45,973 nt of DNA from an uncultured Collinsella sp. (lineage in GTDB: Bacteria; Actinomycetota; Coriobacteriia; Coriobacteriales; Coriobacteriaceae). Made by a program: the position numbers and the translations under genes. The notes below the pieces were generated by a model, which worked only from the letters and a program-made list of their open reading frames with translations, was not told the DNA's origin and did not search any database. The stretch covers positions 1 to 45,973 of the forward strand of contig CAUBQN010000001.1 of NCBI GenBank assembly GCA_958438125.1. The letters are read 5' to 3'. The first letter of the stretch is position 1; every line of letters starts with the position of its first letter. This document shows positions 31,003-39,285 of the stretch, in pieces.

Positions 31003-32610
31003 ATGGGATCTGATGTGAAGATCGCACGCGCGTTGATCTCGGTTACCGATAAGACGGGCGTCGTCGATTTCGCACGGACGCTGGTTGACGACTTTGGCGT
31101 CGAGATCATCTCTACGGGCGGCACGGCTCGTGCCATCGAGGACGCGGGCGTTCCCGTAACCCCCATCGAGGAGTTCACGGGCTATCCCGAGATGATGGAC
31201 GGCCGCGTTAAGACCCTGCACCCCAAGGTTCATGGCGCGCTGCTGGCCCGCCGCGATTCCGAGCAACACATGCAGGAGGCGGCTCAGCACGGCATTAAGC
31301 TGATCGATCTGGTCGTCGTCAACCTGTACGAGTTCGAGAAGACCGTCGCCAACCCTGAGGTCACCTTCGCGGACGCCATCGAGCACATCGACATCGGTGG
31401 CCCCTCCATGCTGCGCTCTGCCGCCAAGAACGCCACGAGCGTTACCGTCATTTCCGACCCGGCCGACTATGATGCCGTCCTGGCCGAGATGCACGAGACC
31501 GGTGGCTGCACCACGCTTTCCACCCGTCGTCGCCTGCAGGTGAAGGTCTACCAGACCACCGCCGCCTACGACACGGCCATCTCCCGCTGGCTCGCCGCCC
31601 AGGCAAGCGACGTGGCGGACACCTCTGCCAAGCTCGAGATTTCGCTGGAGAAGGTCGACGACCTGCGCTATGGCGAGAATCCTCAGCAGAAGGCTACGGT
31701 CTACCGCTTTGCCGAGGGCTGCGAGAACACCGCGAGCTCGCAGTTCCCGCTCGTGGGCTCCGAGCAGATCCAGGGCAAGCCGCTCAGCTACAACAACTAT
31801 CTGGATGCCGATGCCGCTTGGAACCTGGTCCGCGAGTTCGACGAGCCGGCCTGCGTGATCCTCAAGCACCAGAACCCTTGCGGTTCTGCTGTTGCCGAGG
31901 ACATCACGGCTGCCTACGACCGCGCCTTCGCCTGCGATCCCAAGAGCGCCTTTGGCGGCATCATCGCCTGCAACCGCGAGGTTCCCTATGAGCTGGTCGA
32001 GCACTTTGCCGATCAGAACAAGCAGTTCGTCGAGGTTATCATCGCCCCGAGCTACACTGCCGAGGCGCTCGAGCGCATGGCCAAGCGCCCCAACTTGCGC
32101 GTGCTGGCCACCGGCGGCGTGGACCACGGCGCCCAGGTGGAGCTGCGCTCCGTCGACGGCGGCATGCTGGTGCAGGAGGTCGACCACGTGACCGAGGATC
32201 CCGCGACCTTTACGTTCCCTACCGACCGCAAGCCCACCGACGCCGAGATGGCCGAGCTCGAGTTTGCCTGGAAGGTCTGCAAGGGCGTCAAGTCCAACGC
32301 CATCCTGGTTTCCAAGGGCAAGGCCGGCATTGGCATGGGCCCGGGTCAGCCTAACCGCGTTGACTCCGCACTGCTTGCCTGCGAGCGTGCCGAGGACTTC
32401 TGCGAGCGTGAGGGCGTGGAGAAGGGCGGCTTTGCCTGCGCAAGCGACGCATTCTTCCCGTTCCGCGACAACGTCGACGTGCTTGCCGCGCACGGCGTGA
32501 CCTGCATCATCCAGCCCGGCGGCTCCAAGCGCGATGACGAGAGCATTCAGGCCTGCAACGAGCACAATATTGCTATGGTCTTTACCGGCGCCCGCCACTT
32601 TAGGCACTAA
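31003..32610 (+). CDS. purH: Bifunctional AICAR transformylase/IMP cyclohydrolase
   Basis: Carries out the last two steps of IMP synthesis and recycles AICAR, including that released by HisF. The 535-residue protein has an N-terminal MGS-like cyclohydrolase domain (ALISVTDKTGVVDFARTLV, IISTGGTARAI, GRVKTLHPKVHG) and a C-terminal transformylase domain. The catalytic Lys-His pair is K288-H289 in VILKHQNPCGSAV. GGAGG precedes the ATG at 31003. It is transcribed alone, followed by a terminator at 32641. Confidence 0.97.
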   Translation: MGSDVKIARALISVTDKTGVVDFARTLVDDFGVEIISTGGTARAIEDAGVPVTPIEEFTGYPEMMDGRVKTLHPKVHGALLARRDSEQHMQEAAQHGIKLIDLVVVNLYEFEKTVANPEVTFADAIEHIDIGGPSMLRSAAKNATSVTVISDPADYDAVLAEMHETGGCTTLSTRRRLQVKVYQTTAAYDTAISRWLAAQASDVADTSAKLEISLEKVDDLRYGENPQQKATVYRFAEGCENTASSQFPLVGSEQIQGKPLSYNNYLDADAAWNLVREFDEPACVILKHQNPCGSAVAEDITAAYDRAFACDPKSAFGGIIACNREVPYELVEHFADQNKQFVEVIIAPSYTAEALERMAKRPNLRVLATGGVDHGAQVELRSVDGGMLVQEVDHVTEDPATFTFPTDRKPTDAEMAELEFAWKVCKGVKSNAILVSKGKAGIGMGPGQPNRVDSALLACERAEDFCEREGVEKGGFACASDAFFPFRDNVDVLAAHGVTCIIQPGGSKRDDESIQACNEHNIAMVFTGARHFRH

Positions 32611-32640
32611 GTTTCGCCCCGGAACAAAATAATCTCTGCA

Positions 32641-32675
32641 AAAGACGGCTGCTCCGTTTGGAGGGCCGTCTTTTT
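32641..32675 (+). terminator. Intrinsic terminator after purH
   Basis: AAAGACGGC (32641-32649) pairs with GCCGTCTTT (32665-32673), with an inner CTCC/GGAG pairing, followed by a T-run. It ends 41 bp before the next gene. Confidence 0.88.
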
Positions 32676-32715
32676 GGTATAAGAGGACGGAATGACTAAC
32701 ACGAAAGGTACAACC

Positions 32716-33423
32716 ATGCCCCAGATTGATGATGCCGAGCTGTTTGGCAATGCCGAGGATCAGCGTGCGTACGAGGACTTTTGCGCCAATCAGGAGGCGG
32801 TCGAGAAGTTTACGCTCGACAAGCCCGCGCTTGTCTGCCGTTGGCGCATGTCCAATAAAAAGGTGCCCATGCTCAACCGCCACATTCGCGCACTGTCCGA
32901 GCGCCTGGTGCAGGGCGAGCCGCTTACCCATAACATGCTCAGCTGGGCCAAACAGCACGTTGAGTGGTCGCTTGCCGAGGGCGATTACACTGCGCACGAC
33001 GGCGTACTCATGCTGGTGATCGACATCAACGGCAACGCCGCCATGACGGTGGGGGAGTACGAGCCGCTCGCCGATACGTCGGCCAAGGCGCTGCGCGCCC
33101 GTTCCGCCGAGGCCCGCTCCGAGGCCGACGAGACCGGCGTGGCGCCCGAGCTGCTCGCCGCCGTCGATAACGGCGAGCTTGCCTTTGTGGCGCCAGCGGA
33201 CGAGTGCCTGTGCGGCACGGCGACACTCATCGAGCAGCTGGCCCAGACCAAGGGCATCCCGGTCACGCGCGTAGACATTCCCGCGCAACTCAAGGGCGCG
33301 CTGTTCCTGGTGAGCGACGAGCACGGCGTGGTTCCCGCAACCGAGACGGACGCTGCGGAGGCCGACGCCGCCACGGTCGCCTTCTTCGCCGAAGGCTACG
33401 AAAAGCTCCGTGCCCGCCGCTAA
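32716..33423 (+). CDS. Protein not recognised
   Basis: The 235-residue product begins PQIDDAELFGNAEDQRAYED and has no signal peptide or membrane segment. The middle (LMLVIDINGNAAMTVGEYEP) and the later ADECLCGTATLIEQLAQTKG suggest an alpha/beta cytoplasmic fold, but I cannot place it in a family. I prefer the ATG at 32716, with AAAGG eight bases upstream; an in-frame ATG at 32692 is the alternative. The codon use is typical of the window, so it is very likely a real gene. It stands alone between purH and the two-component pair. Confidence 0.7.
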   Translation: MPQIDDAELFGNAEDQRAYEDFCANQEAVEKFTLDKPALVCRWRMSNKKVPMLNRHIRALSERLVQGEPLTHNMLSWAKQHVEWSLAEGDYTAHDGVLMLVIDINGNAAMTVGEYEPLADTSAKALRARSAEARSEADETGVAPELLAAVDNGELAFVAPADECLCGTATLIEQLAQTKGIPVTRVDIPAQLKGALFLVSDEHGVVPATETDAAEADAATVAFFAEGYEKLRARR

Positions 33424-33606
33424 ATGATGTTTCTGGGACGGGGATTAAAGAATCATTTTGGTCCCCGCCACCGCTGCGAGTGCGAGGCGGACAAAACGGC
33501 CCCGCTCGCGAACAGTTCTGTCACCTGGCACCGCGCGAGGCGTGTACTCGCGACGCCGTGGGCATAATGGTGTGGAAGGTGCAAGTTACGCGAAATGGGA
33601 GGACAC

Positions 33607-34278
33607 ATGGCGCTGATCTATGTCGTTGAGGACGACGAGCCCATTCGTCGTGAGCTTATCGACATCCTTGCCCGCGCCGGGTTTGAGATCGAGGCCTGCG
33701 AATCGTTTGAGCACGTCTCGCGCGATATTCTCGCCGCCGCACCCGACCTGGTGCTGCTCGACCTGACGCTTCCCGTCAAGGACGGCCAGCATATCTGCCA
33801 CGAGGTTCGCCGCGAATCCGAGGTTCCCATCATCGTCCTCACGTCGCGCACGACCGAGATTGACGAGGTCATGGCCATGACGCTCGGCGCGGACGACTTT
33901 GTTCCCAAGCCCTATAGCGCCCGTGTGCTCGTGGCGCGCATCAATGCCTTGCTGCGTCGCACCGCGGCGGCGGGCGAGCGCAGCACGCTCGTCCACAAGG
34001 GACTGGAGCTCGACCTCGCACGCTCCATGGTCACCAACACGCAAACGGGCGCCAGCACCGAGCTCACCAAAAACGAGCTGCGTATCCTCTCGCTGCTTCT
34101 GAGCCGCGCGGGCAAGATCGTTTCGCGCTCGGCCATCATGCAGGACCTGTGGGACTCCGACGCCTTTGTGGACGACAATACGCTTACCGTCAACATCAAC
34201 CGCCTGCGCACCACGCTCGAAAAAATCGGCATCAAGGGGTATTTGACAACGCACCGCGGCCAGGGCTATTCGGTCTAG
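33607..34278 (+). CDS. OmpR-family response regulator, BceR-like
   Basis: The 223-residue regulator has a receiver domain (LIYVVEDDEPIRREL, phosphorylated D52 in LVLLDLTLPVKDG, LTSRTTEIDEV, DDFVPKPY) and a winged helix (LTKNELRILSLLLSRAGKIV, NTLTVNINRLRTTL, THRGQGYSV). The sequence style and its kinase partner resemble the BceR/GraR group that senses cell-wall-active peptides. The ATG at 33607 has GGGAGG upstream. The kinase gene starts 9 bp after it. Confidence 0.92.
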   Translation: MALIYVVEDDEPIRRELIDILARAGFEIEACESFEHVSRDILAAAPDLVLLDLTLPVKDGQHICHEVRRESEVPIIVLTSRTTEIDEVMAMTLGADDFVPKPYSARVLVARINALLRRTAAAGERSTLVHKGLELDLARSMVTNTQTGASTELTKNELRILSLLLSRAGKIVSRSAIMQDLWDSDAFVDDNTLTVNINRLRTTLEKIGIKGYLTTHRGQGYSV

Positions 34279-34287
34279 GGGCCGGCT

Positions 34288-35331
34288 ATGTCGTTTGGCA
34301 AGTTCTTTAAAGATGCGCTGCTTCCCGTCGCCGTGTGGACGTGCGGTGTGCTGCTGAGCTGCTTTGTGCTGACGGTCGCCGGCGCACCCGTTTCTATCGT
34401 GGTCGTGGCGGTTGGCGTGTCCTTTATCTTCGGTATGCTCGGCATCGTGGTCGAGTACGCTCGCCGTCGCCGTTTTCTGCGTCAGTTGGAGCGCGCGGCC
34501 GAGGAGCTCGAGAGTCCCGCATGGGTGCAGGAGATGGTGCAATGCCCGACCTATGCCGAGGGCGAGCTCGAGTACGAGGTCTTGCGCCGGGTGGGCAAGG
34601 CGGCATGCGACGAGGTTGCCGAAGGCCGGCGTCAGACCGATGACTATCGCGACTATATCGAGAGCTGGGTCCACGAGGCCAAGCTGCCCCTGGCGACGGC
34701 CCATCTGATTTTGGAAAACCTGGATGGCAGCGAAGACGACCTGTCGCGTGTGGATGACCTGGGTCGCGAGCTGGCTCGCGTGGAGCGCTATATCGACCAG
34801 GCGCTGTACTACGCGCGCTCGGAAGTCGTGGAGCGCGACTACTTGATTCGCCGCTGGGATCTCAAGACCCTGGTGACGGGCGCGATTAAGGCCAACGCGC
34901 GCGAGCTCATCGCGGCGCACGTGGCCCCGGTGTGCGAGAACCTCGACTTTGAGGTCTTTACCGACAAGAAGTGGCTCGAGTTTATTCTGGGCCAGCTCAT
35001 TCAGAACAGCATTAAATATGCGCGCGCGGATGGCGCAAAGATCGTGTTTTCGGGTGCGTTGCTGGACGAGGGCCTGGCAAGCGAGCGCATCGAGCTTACC
35101 GTCGCGGACAACGGCTGCGGCGTGAGCGCGGCCGACCTGCCGCGCGTGTTCGAGAAGGGCTTTACCGGCGACAACGGCCGCACCACCAAGCGCGCAACGG
35201 GCATCGGCCTCTATCTGGTGGCACGCCTGTGCTCCAAGATGGGCATCGACGTCACCGCGGCATCCGATTCCGGCGAAGGCTTTGTTGTCACGTTTGCCTT
35301 CTCAACCAACAAGTTCCAATACTTTGAGTAG
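34288..35331 (+). CDS. Intramembrane-sensing histidine kinase, BceS/GraS-like
   Basis: The 347-residue kinase has two closely spaced membrane segments (about 9-31, LLPVAVWTCGVLLSCFVLTV, and 35-55, SIVVVAVGVSFIFGMLGI) with almost no outside loop, as in intramembrane-sensing kinases. The phospho-acceptor is H129 in YIESWVHEAKLPLATAH, the BceS-type HExKxP box. ATPase boxes are LIQNSIKYARA, VADNGCGVSAADLPRVFEKG and GIGLYLVARLC. Such kinases usually depend on a BceAB-type ABC transporter; none is nearby. Confidence 0.88.
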   Translation: MSFGKFFKDALLPVAVWTCGVLLSCFVLTVAGAPVSIVVVAVGVSFIFGMLGIVVEYARRRRFLRQLERAAEELESPAWVQEMVQCPTYAEGELEYEVLRRVGKAACDEVAEGRRQTDDYRDYIESWVHEAKLPLATAHLILENLDGSEDDLSRVDDLGRELARVERYIDQALYYARSEVVERDYLIRRWDLKTLVTGAIKANARELIAAHVAPVCENLDFEVFTDKKWLEFILGQLIQNSIKYARADGAKIVFSGALLDEGLASERIELTVADNGCGVSAADLPRVFEKGFTGDNGRTTKRATGIGLYLVARLCSKMGIDVTAASDSGEGFVVTFAFSTNKFQYFE

Positions 35332-35395
35332 TCAGCCCGTATAGCGTAGACGTTCAGGATCTTCCCATTTAAGAAGAAATCAGGCTTTTCGGCAG

Positions 35396-35497
35396 CTATA
35401 TTCCCGAACGGGAACATTGCTAATGTAGTCAACACTATATTCCCGTACATGAACATAGTGCTACAGTTTTATACTATGTTCACGGGCAGGAATATAG
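35396..35497. promoter_or_regulatory. Three evenly spaced palindromic operators of hipBA
   Basis: Three 24-bp sites start at 35396, 35435 and 35474, exactly 39 bp apart: CTATATTCCCGAACGGGAAC..., CTATATTCCCGTACATGAAC... and CTATGTTCACGGGCAGGAAT.... The shared pattern is CTATrTTCmCG-N2-CrkGAAyATAG. A TATACT at 35470-35475 overlaps the third site. They are probably bound by HipB for autorepression. Confidence 0.8.
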
Positions 35498-35508
35498 CTG
35501 GAGGCGTT

Positions 35509-35799
35509 ATGAGAACGGTGACAACGATTAAAAAGCTGGATGGGCGCGTCAAGCTCAAACCGTCGGAAGCCGCTTTCTCGGAGCGCACGGTTTTCGATCC
35601 CTCTGAGATAGGGAAGGCCCTTAGGCTCAGAAGGCGTGAGCTCGGCTTGACTCAACGTGACGTCGCGACTATGACGGGTCGCAGCCTTCGTGTGATTGGT
35701 GATATCGAACGGGGGCGGACAACGGTCGAAATTGGTGTCATTTTCGATTACGCCTCCATCGTGGATATTGATTTTATTCTGAAGGTGAGGGGGAAGTAA
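35509..35799 (+). CDS. hipB: HipB-like antitoxin, Xre-family HTH
   Basis: The 96-residue protein has an N-terminal extension of about 40 residues and then an Xre-type helix-turn-helix (IGKALRLRRRELGLTQRDVA, followed by TMTGRSLRVIGDIERGRTTV). It ends in a strand-like IVDIDFILKVRGK. The ATG at 35509 has GGAGG directly upstream; an in-frame start at 35449 would lie among the operators. Its TAA overlaps the hipA ATG by one base. It is predicted to neutralise HipA and to bind the three palindromes upstream. The region is more AT-rich than its surroundings. Confidence 0.85.
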   Translation: MRTVTTIKKLDGRVKLKPSEAAFSERTVFDPSEIGKALRLRRRELGLTQRDVATMTGRSLRVIGDIERGRTTVEIGVIFDYASIVDIDFILKVRGK

Positions 35800-37090
35800 T
35801 GGATGGCACGCTGTTCGTTCACCGTGAGTTTAATGGGTCTTACCAGCTGGTCGGCATATTGGAGGAAAATGCGGGGTTTCCGATATTCACCTATAGCCCC
35901 AAATATCTCGAGAGCGGTGATGCGGCGCCGATTTCGATCTCGCTGCCGTTGACGGCCGAGACATTTAGTCCGGATGCAACGGGTTCCTTTTTCTCCGGCA
36001 TCATTCCGGAGGGGCAGCTCAACAGGGACCTTGAGAAAAGGGCGCGAGCGGAACGCGGAGATTACTTCAAGGTACTCGATTTGGTCCGCGATGAACCCGT
36101 CGGCGCCCTGGTTCTGACGCGAGAGCCTTCGGGCGACAGCCTCGAAATGGACTATGAAGAGATAGGTGCGGAACAGCTAAGCGGGCTGGCATACGCACCG
36201 GCGGAGGTTGCTTTTGATTTAGCGCTAGAGAGTCGAATCTCCCTTGCAGGTGCTCAGGCGAAGATCGGTCTCTACCATACGGGCGATGACCCATGTGGTG
36301 GATGGTACCTGCCTCATGGAGCGGCTCCATCCACGCACATTCTCAAGGCGGGGTCGAAAACGTTCCCGGGCGAGACAGTGTGCGAAGCGATGTGCGTGAG
36401 AGCCGCCTCTCTGATGGACCTATCGGCCGAAGAGTGTTTTCTTATCCGAGTTGAGGATGCCGAGCCAATTATCGCCGTGAAGCGATTTGACCGAGTAACG
36501 TCTGATGCCGGACGCTCGGTTGACGGATTGCCAATTCCATACCGTTTGCATCAGGAAGATGTTTGTCAGGCCAAGGGCGTCTCGCGTGAGCTTAAATATG
36601 AGCCGACGGGCGTCAATTACCTGGGGCTTATCGTCGATGCGGTGCGAAGGGCGTCGACGAATCAAATGGAGGACAGGTTCCTTGTCGGCTATAACCAGCT
36701 GTTCGACTATGCCGTAGGTAACTGTGATAACCATCTAAAGAACTGGTCGCTCGTATGGGACGAAAGTTGGAAGCAGGTGAGGTTGGCGCCGCTCTATGAC
36801 GTGCTGTGCACACGGTTTACCCCAGTCTCGTTCGTGAGATGGGCGTCTCGTTTGGTGGGAGCCGCAAGATTGACGAAGTAACGCGCGGGTCGGTGATGAG
36901 CCAAATGATTGGGGCGGGTTTGCCCGGGGGAATTGTCGCCGGAATGATTGCTGATACCTGCAATGAGGTTCCAGACGCGCTAAGAGACGCCGCGCGCGGT
37001 CTCAAAGAAGAGGGTTTTCCCGAAGCGGAGGTAATGTTCGAGAAGATCATTCCAGAAGTGCAAGCTCGTCTAAGCAGGATCGCCTTATAG
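35799..37090 (+). pseudogene. hipA: HipA-family Ser/Thr kinase toxin, frameshifted
   Basis: The first frame (35799-36881) gives the HipA N-subdomain and kinase core: SISLPLTAE, FFSGIIPEG, the nucleotide loop SRISLAGAQAKIGLY, AVKRFDR, the catalytic FDYAVGNCDNHLKNWSL and LAPLYDV. It then runs out of phase into RFTPVSFVRWASRL and stops. The expected HipA C-terminus (VYPSLVREMGVSFGGSRKID, to ARLSRIAL) continues in the -1 frame to 37090. A CACAC run at 36809-36813 marks the junction; removing one AC restores DVLCTVYPSLVREM. About 90 C-terminal residues are lost from the main frame. It may be a real inactivating mutation, a phase-variable site or a sequencing error. Confidence 0.8.
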
Positions 37091-37115
37091 TAAAAACGTG
37101 CCATCCCAAACAAAA

Positions 37116-37149
37116 CGTGCCGCCCCAAACGGGGCGGCACGCCATTTTT
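37116..37149 (+). terminator. Intrinsic terminator after hipA
   Basis: CGTGCCGCCCC (37116-37126) pairs exactly with GGGGCGGCACG (37131-37141) around AAAC, followed by CCATTTTT. Confidence 0.9.
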
Positions 37150-37182
37150 CTATCAGACAACTCGCTGAAGTAAGGCTGCGAA

Positions 37183-37275
37183 GGCCGCGGGGCCGGGAGG
37201 GGTTTCCTAAGGGCACATCCCGCAGCCGCAACGCGGCGAGGACGTGCCCGTGGAAACCCCGCAGGCCCCGCGGCC
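37183..37275 (-). repeat. Long segmented hairpin just after uspA
   Basis: Three nested paired segments: GGCCGCGGGGCC (37183-37194) with GGCCCCGCGGCC (37264-37275), GGGGTTTCC (37199-37207) with GGAAACCCC (37252-37260), and GGGCACATCC (37211-37220) with GGACGTGCCC (37240-37249, one wobble). A small GC hairpin closes the centre. On the minus strand it starts 13 bp after the uspA stop codon. Weak pairing may extend into the last uspA codons. Confidence 0.8.
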
Positions 37276-37288
37276 GGTGGGAGCAACG

Positions 37289-37726
37289 CTACTTCACGAC
37301 CAAGATGTCGCAGTCGGTGTTGCGTAGCAGGAACGTCGAAATCGAACCCAGGAGCGCGTACTTGATCGAGGACAGGCCGCGTGCGCCGCAGAGCACCAGG
37401 TCGGGCTTGACCACGTCGAGCATCTCGTCTTTGAGCGTCTCGCGAATACGGCCGGCGCGAATCATGACCTCGACCTCGGGAATGTCGGGATTGGCTTTGG
37501 CCTCTTCGAGCTGCTTGGCGATGGAGTTCTTAAATGCCTCCTCTAGGCCGTTGACCAGATCGACTGGATATGAACCGGCGCTCTCGAGTGCCGTGGAATC
37601 GATAACGTGGCCGATGATTAGCTTGGCGCCGTTGTTCGCGGCGACCTTGATGGCGCGTGCGAGCACAAAATCCTGCTGCTCAGTACCGTCGAGTGAAACA
37701 AATACCTTGGTGTAGCCCTCGTTCAT
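37289..37726 (-). CDS. Universal stress protein, UspA family
   Basis: The 145-residue single-domain protein has the ATP-binding version of the fold: YTKVFVSLDGTEQQDFVLAR at the N-terminus, LIIGHVIDS, and the C-terminal loop LVLCGARGLSSIKYALLGS matching G-x2-G-x9-G-S. It ends with DCDILVVK. The role is probably nucleotide-linked stress signalling. GAGGAAA lies before the ATG. It is divergent from uppP across 246 bp, and its 3' end abuts a long hairpin. Confidence 0.92.
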   Translation of the reverse strand: MNEGYTKVFVSLDGTEQQDFVLARAIKVAANNGAKLIIGHVIDSTALESAGSYPVDLVNGLEEAFKNSIAKQLEEAKANPDIPEVEVMIRAGRIRETLKDEMLDVVKPDLVLCGARGLSSIKYALLGSISTFLLRNTDCDILVVK

Positions 37727-37972
37727 GGTTTCCTCCTTGGTCTATCGCACGGGCGTGGGGCTCGTGCATCGGGCGGACGCGGATGCGTGGCCGCCGGACA
37801 CTTTATCTTGTTGCAGTTATACCCAAGGATTTGGGTTTGACCGCTCGCAATTCTGTGAACGGGCGAGTTTTTTGGTAAGGGTAGGCGCAGACGCGCCCGA
37901 ACGGTTGATAATGGGACATCGCCCGCACCGTCCGCAGAACAATATCGGCGGGTGTCTAACGAGGGGGTCCTT

Positions 37973-38953
37973 TTGGATATCATCGAGCTTATAAAATCTG
38001 CCTTCATGGGCCTGGTCGAGGGCATCACCGAATGGCTGCCTGTTTCGTCGACCGGTCATATGATCTTGGTGGACGAGTTCGTCAAGATGAACGTGAGCGA
38101 GACGTTCTGGAATATGTTCCTGGTCGTGATTCAGCTCGGCGCCATTCTGGCCGTCTGTGTGCTGTTCTTCCATGAGCTCAATCCGTTCTCGCCCAGCAAG
38201 GGTAAGGAGGGCCGTCGCGACACCTGGGTGCTGTGGGGCAAGATTGTGCTCGGTTGCATTCCTGCGGCGGCGATCGGCCTACCGCTCAACGACTGGATGG
38301 AGGAGCATTTCTACAATGCTCCCGTCGTGGCGCTGGCGCTCATTGTGTACGGCGTGCTGTTTATCGTGATCGAGAACTGGCGCGCGAGCAAGCGAGAGGA
38401 AATGGCCGTTGCCGGTTCGTTTGGTTCGCGTGCTGTGGTGTCGGGTGGACGTCCCGCCGGTGCGCACTTTGCGGCGCCCGCCGCGGCTACCGCTGAGGAT
38501 GAGGGCGATGACGAGGATCTGGATTTTGGCTCCATCGCCACGCTCGAGGACCTGAGCTGGAAGACTGCGCTGGGTATCGGCTGCTTCCAGGTGCTTTCGC
38601 TGGTGCCTGGTACGTCTCGCTCCGGTTCCACCATCATCGGCGGCCTGCTTTTGGGCTGCACGCGTTCGGTGGCGTCCAAGTTTACGTTCTTCCTGGCCAT
38701 CCCTGTTATGTTTGGCGCGAGTGCGCTCAAGCTGGTCAAGTACTTCATCAAGGGCGGCACGTTCGGCGCCAACGAGGTCGCTATCTTGGGCGTGGGCTGC
38801 GCTGTGGCCTTTGTGGTTTCGCTCATCGCCATCAAGTGGCTCATGGGCTTCGTCCGCCGTCACGACTTCAAGTGCTTCGGTGTTTACCGCATCATCCTGG
38901 GCATCGTAGTGCTCGCATATTTCTTCGTTCTGGAGCCGATGCTCGGCCTCTAA
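37973..38953 (+). CDS. uppP: Undecaprenyl-diphosphatase UppP/BacA
   Basis: Membrane enzyme that recycles undecaprenyl pyrophosphate for cell-wall synthesis. The signature EGITEWLPVSSTGHM (E16, E20, H29) and the second motif LVPGTSRSGSTI (from about residue 212) are intact. The 326-residue length exceeds the usual 265-290 because of a hydrophilic insert at about 140-195, Ala-rich and then strongly acidic (ATAEDEGDDEDLDFGSI). I prefer the TTG at 37973, with GAGGGGG upstream; a GTG at 37952 is the alternative. A terminator follows. Confidence 0.93.
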   Translation: MDIIELIKSAFMGLVEGITEWLPVSSTGHMILVDEFVKMNVSETFWNMFLVVIQLGAILAVCVLFFHELNPFSPSKGKEGRRDTWVLWGKIVLGCIPAAAIGLPLNDWMEEHFYNAPVVALALIVYGVLFIVIENWRASKREEMAVAGSFGSRAVVSGGRPAGAHFAAPAAATAEDEGDDEDLDFGSIATLEDLSWKTALGIGCFQVLSLVPGTSRSGSTIIGGLLLGCTRSVASKFTFFLAIPVMFGASALKLVKYFIKGGTFGANEVAILGVGCAVAFVVSLIAIKWLMGFVRRHDFKCFGVYRIILGIVVLAYFFVLEPMLGL

Positions 38954-38997
38954 CTTAGTCGACGCTGCGCGGCGGCCGGGGCGACAACTTGTCATTC

Positions 38998-39039
38998 AAA
39001 GGGGGTGGCATGACCAAAAGGTCTATGCCGCCCCCTTTT
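38998..39039 (+). terminator. Intrinsic terminator after uppP
   Basis: AAAGGGGGTGGCAT (from 38998) pairs with ATGCCGCCCCCTTT (to about 39038) with one wobble; ACC/GGT extends the stem. A TTTT tract follows the C-run. Confidence 0.85.
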
Positions 39040-39113
39040 CATGCCAATTTGTTCGCCCTGGCCGCCGCTCGCTGCTGCTGCCATGACATCGGCGGTTTCG
39101 TGATTGCCAATAG

Positions 39114-39149
39114 ATTGGTGCAAAGTAACCTGACCCCATTGCGCCAAAT
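39114..39149. repeat. Small inverted repeat with a TAACCTGACCCCA loop
   Basis: ATTGGTGCAA (39114-39123) and TTGCGCCAAAT (39139-39149) form imperfect arms around AGTAACCTGACCCCA. The GGGGTCAGGTTACTTTGCAC pattern (minus strand) resembles REP-like sequences I have seen in unrelated genomes; that resemblance is from memory. Confidence 0.4.
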
Positions 39150-39285
39150 CCGCTGGGCGGGCCTGACGGTGGCGCACGGAGTCGTGGTGTGATTTGCGTC
39201 GGTGTCCGCGCGGCTCGGTATACTGATACGGCTCAAACTATGGCGCTGCCCGCAGGCGCGCCGTCCGTCAGATGAGGAGTCGCCC

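Noticed and set aside
30958..33324. 788-codon minus-strand open frame antisense to purH and the next gene
   Set aside because: Same reason: purH on the plus strand is unambiguous, and the antisense translation has no family features.
33430..33470. GGGGATTAAAG...TTTTGGTCCCC hairpin after the unrecognised gene
   Set aside because: The stem is short and interrupted and no T-run follows; too weak to call a terminator.
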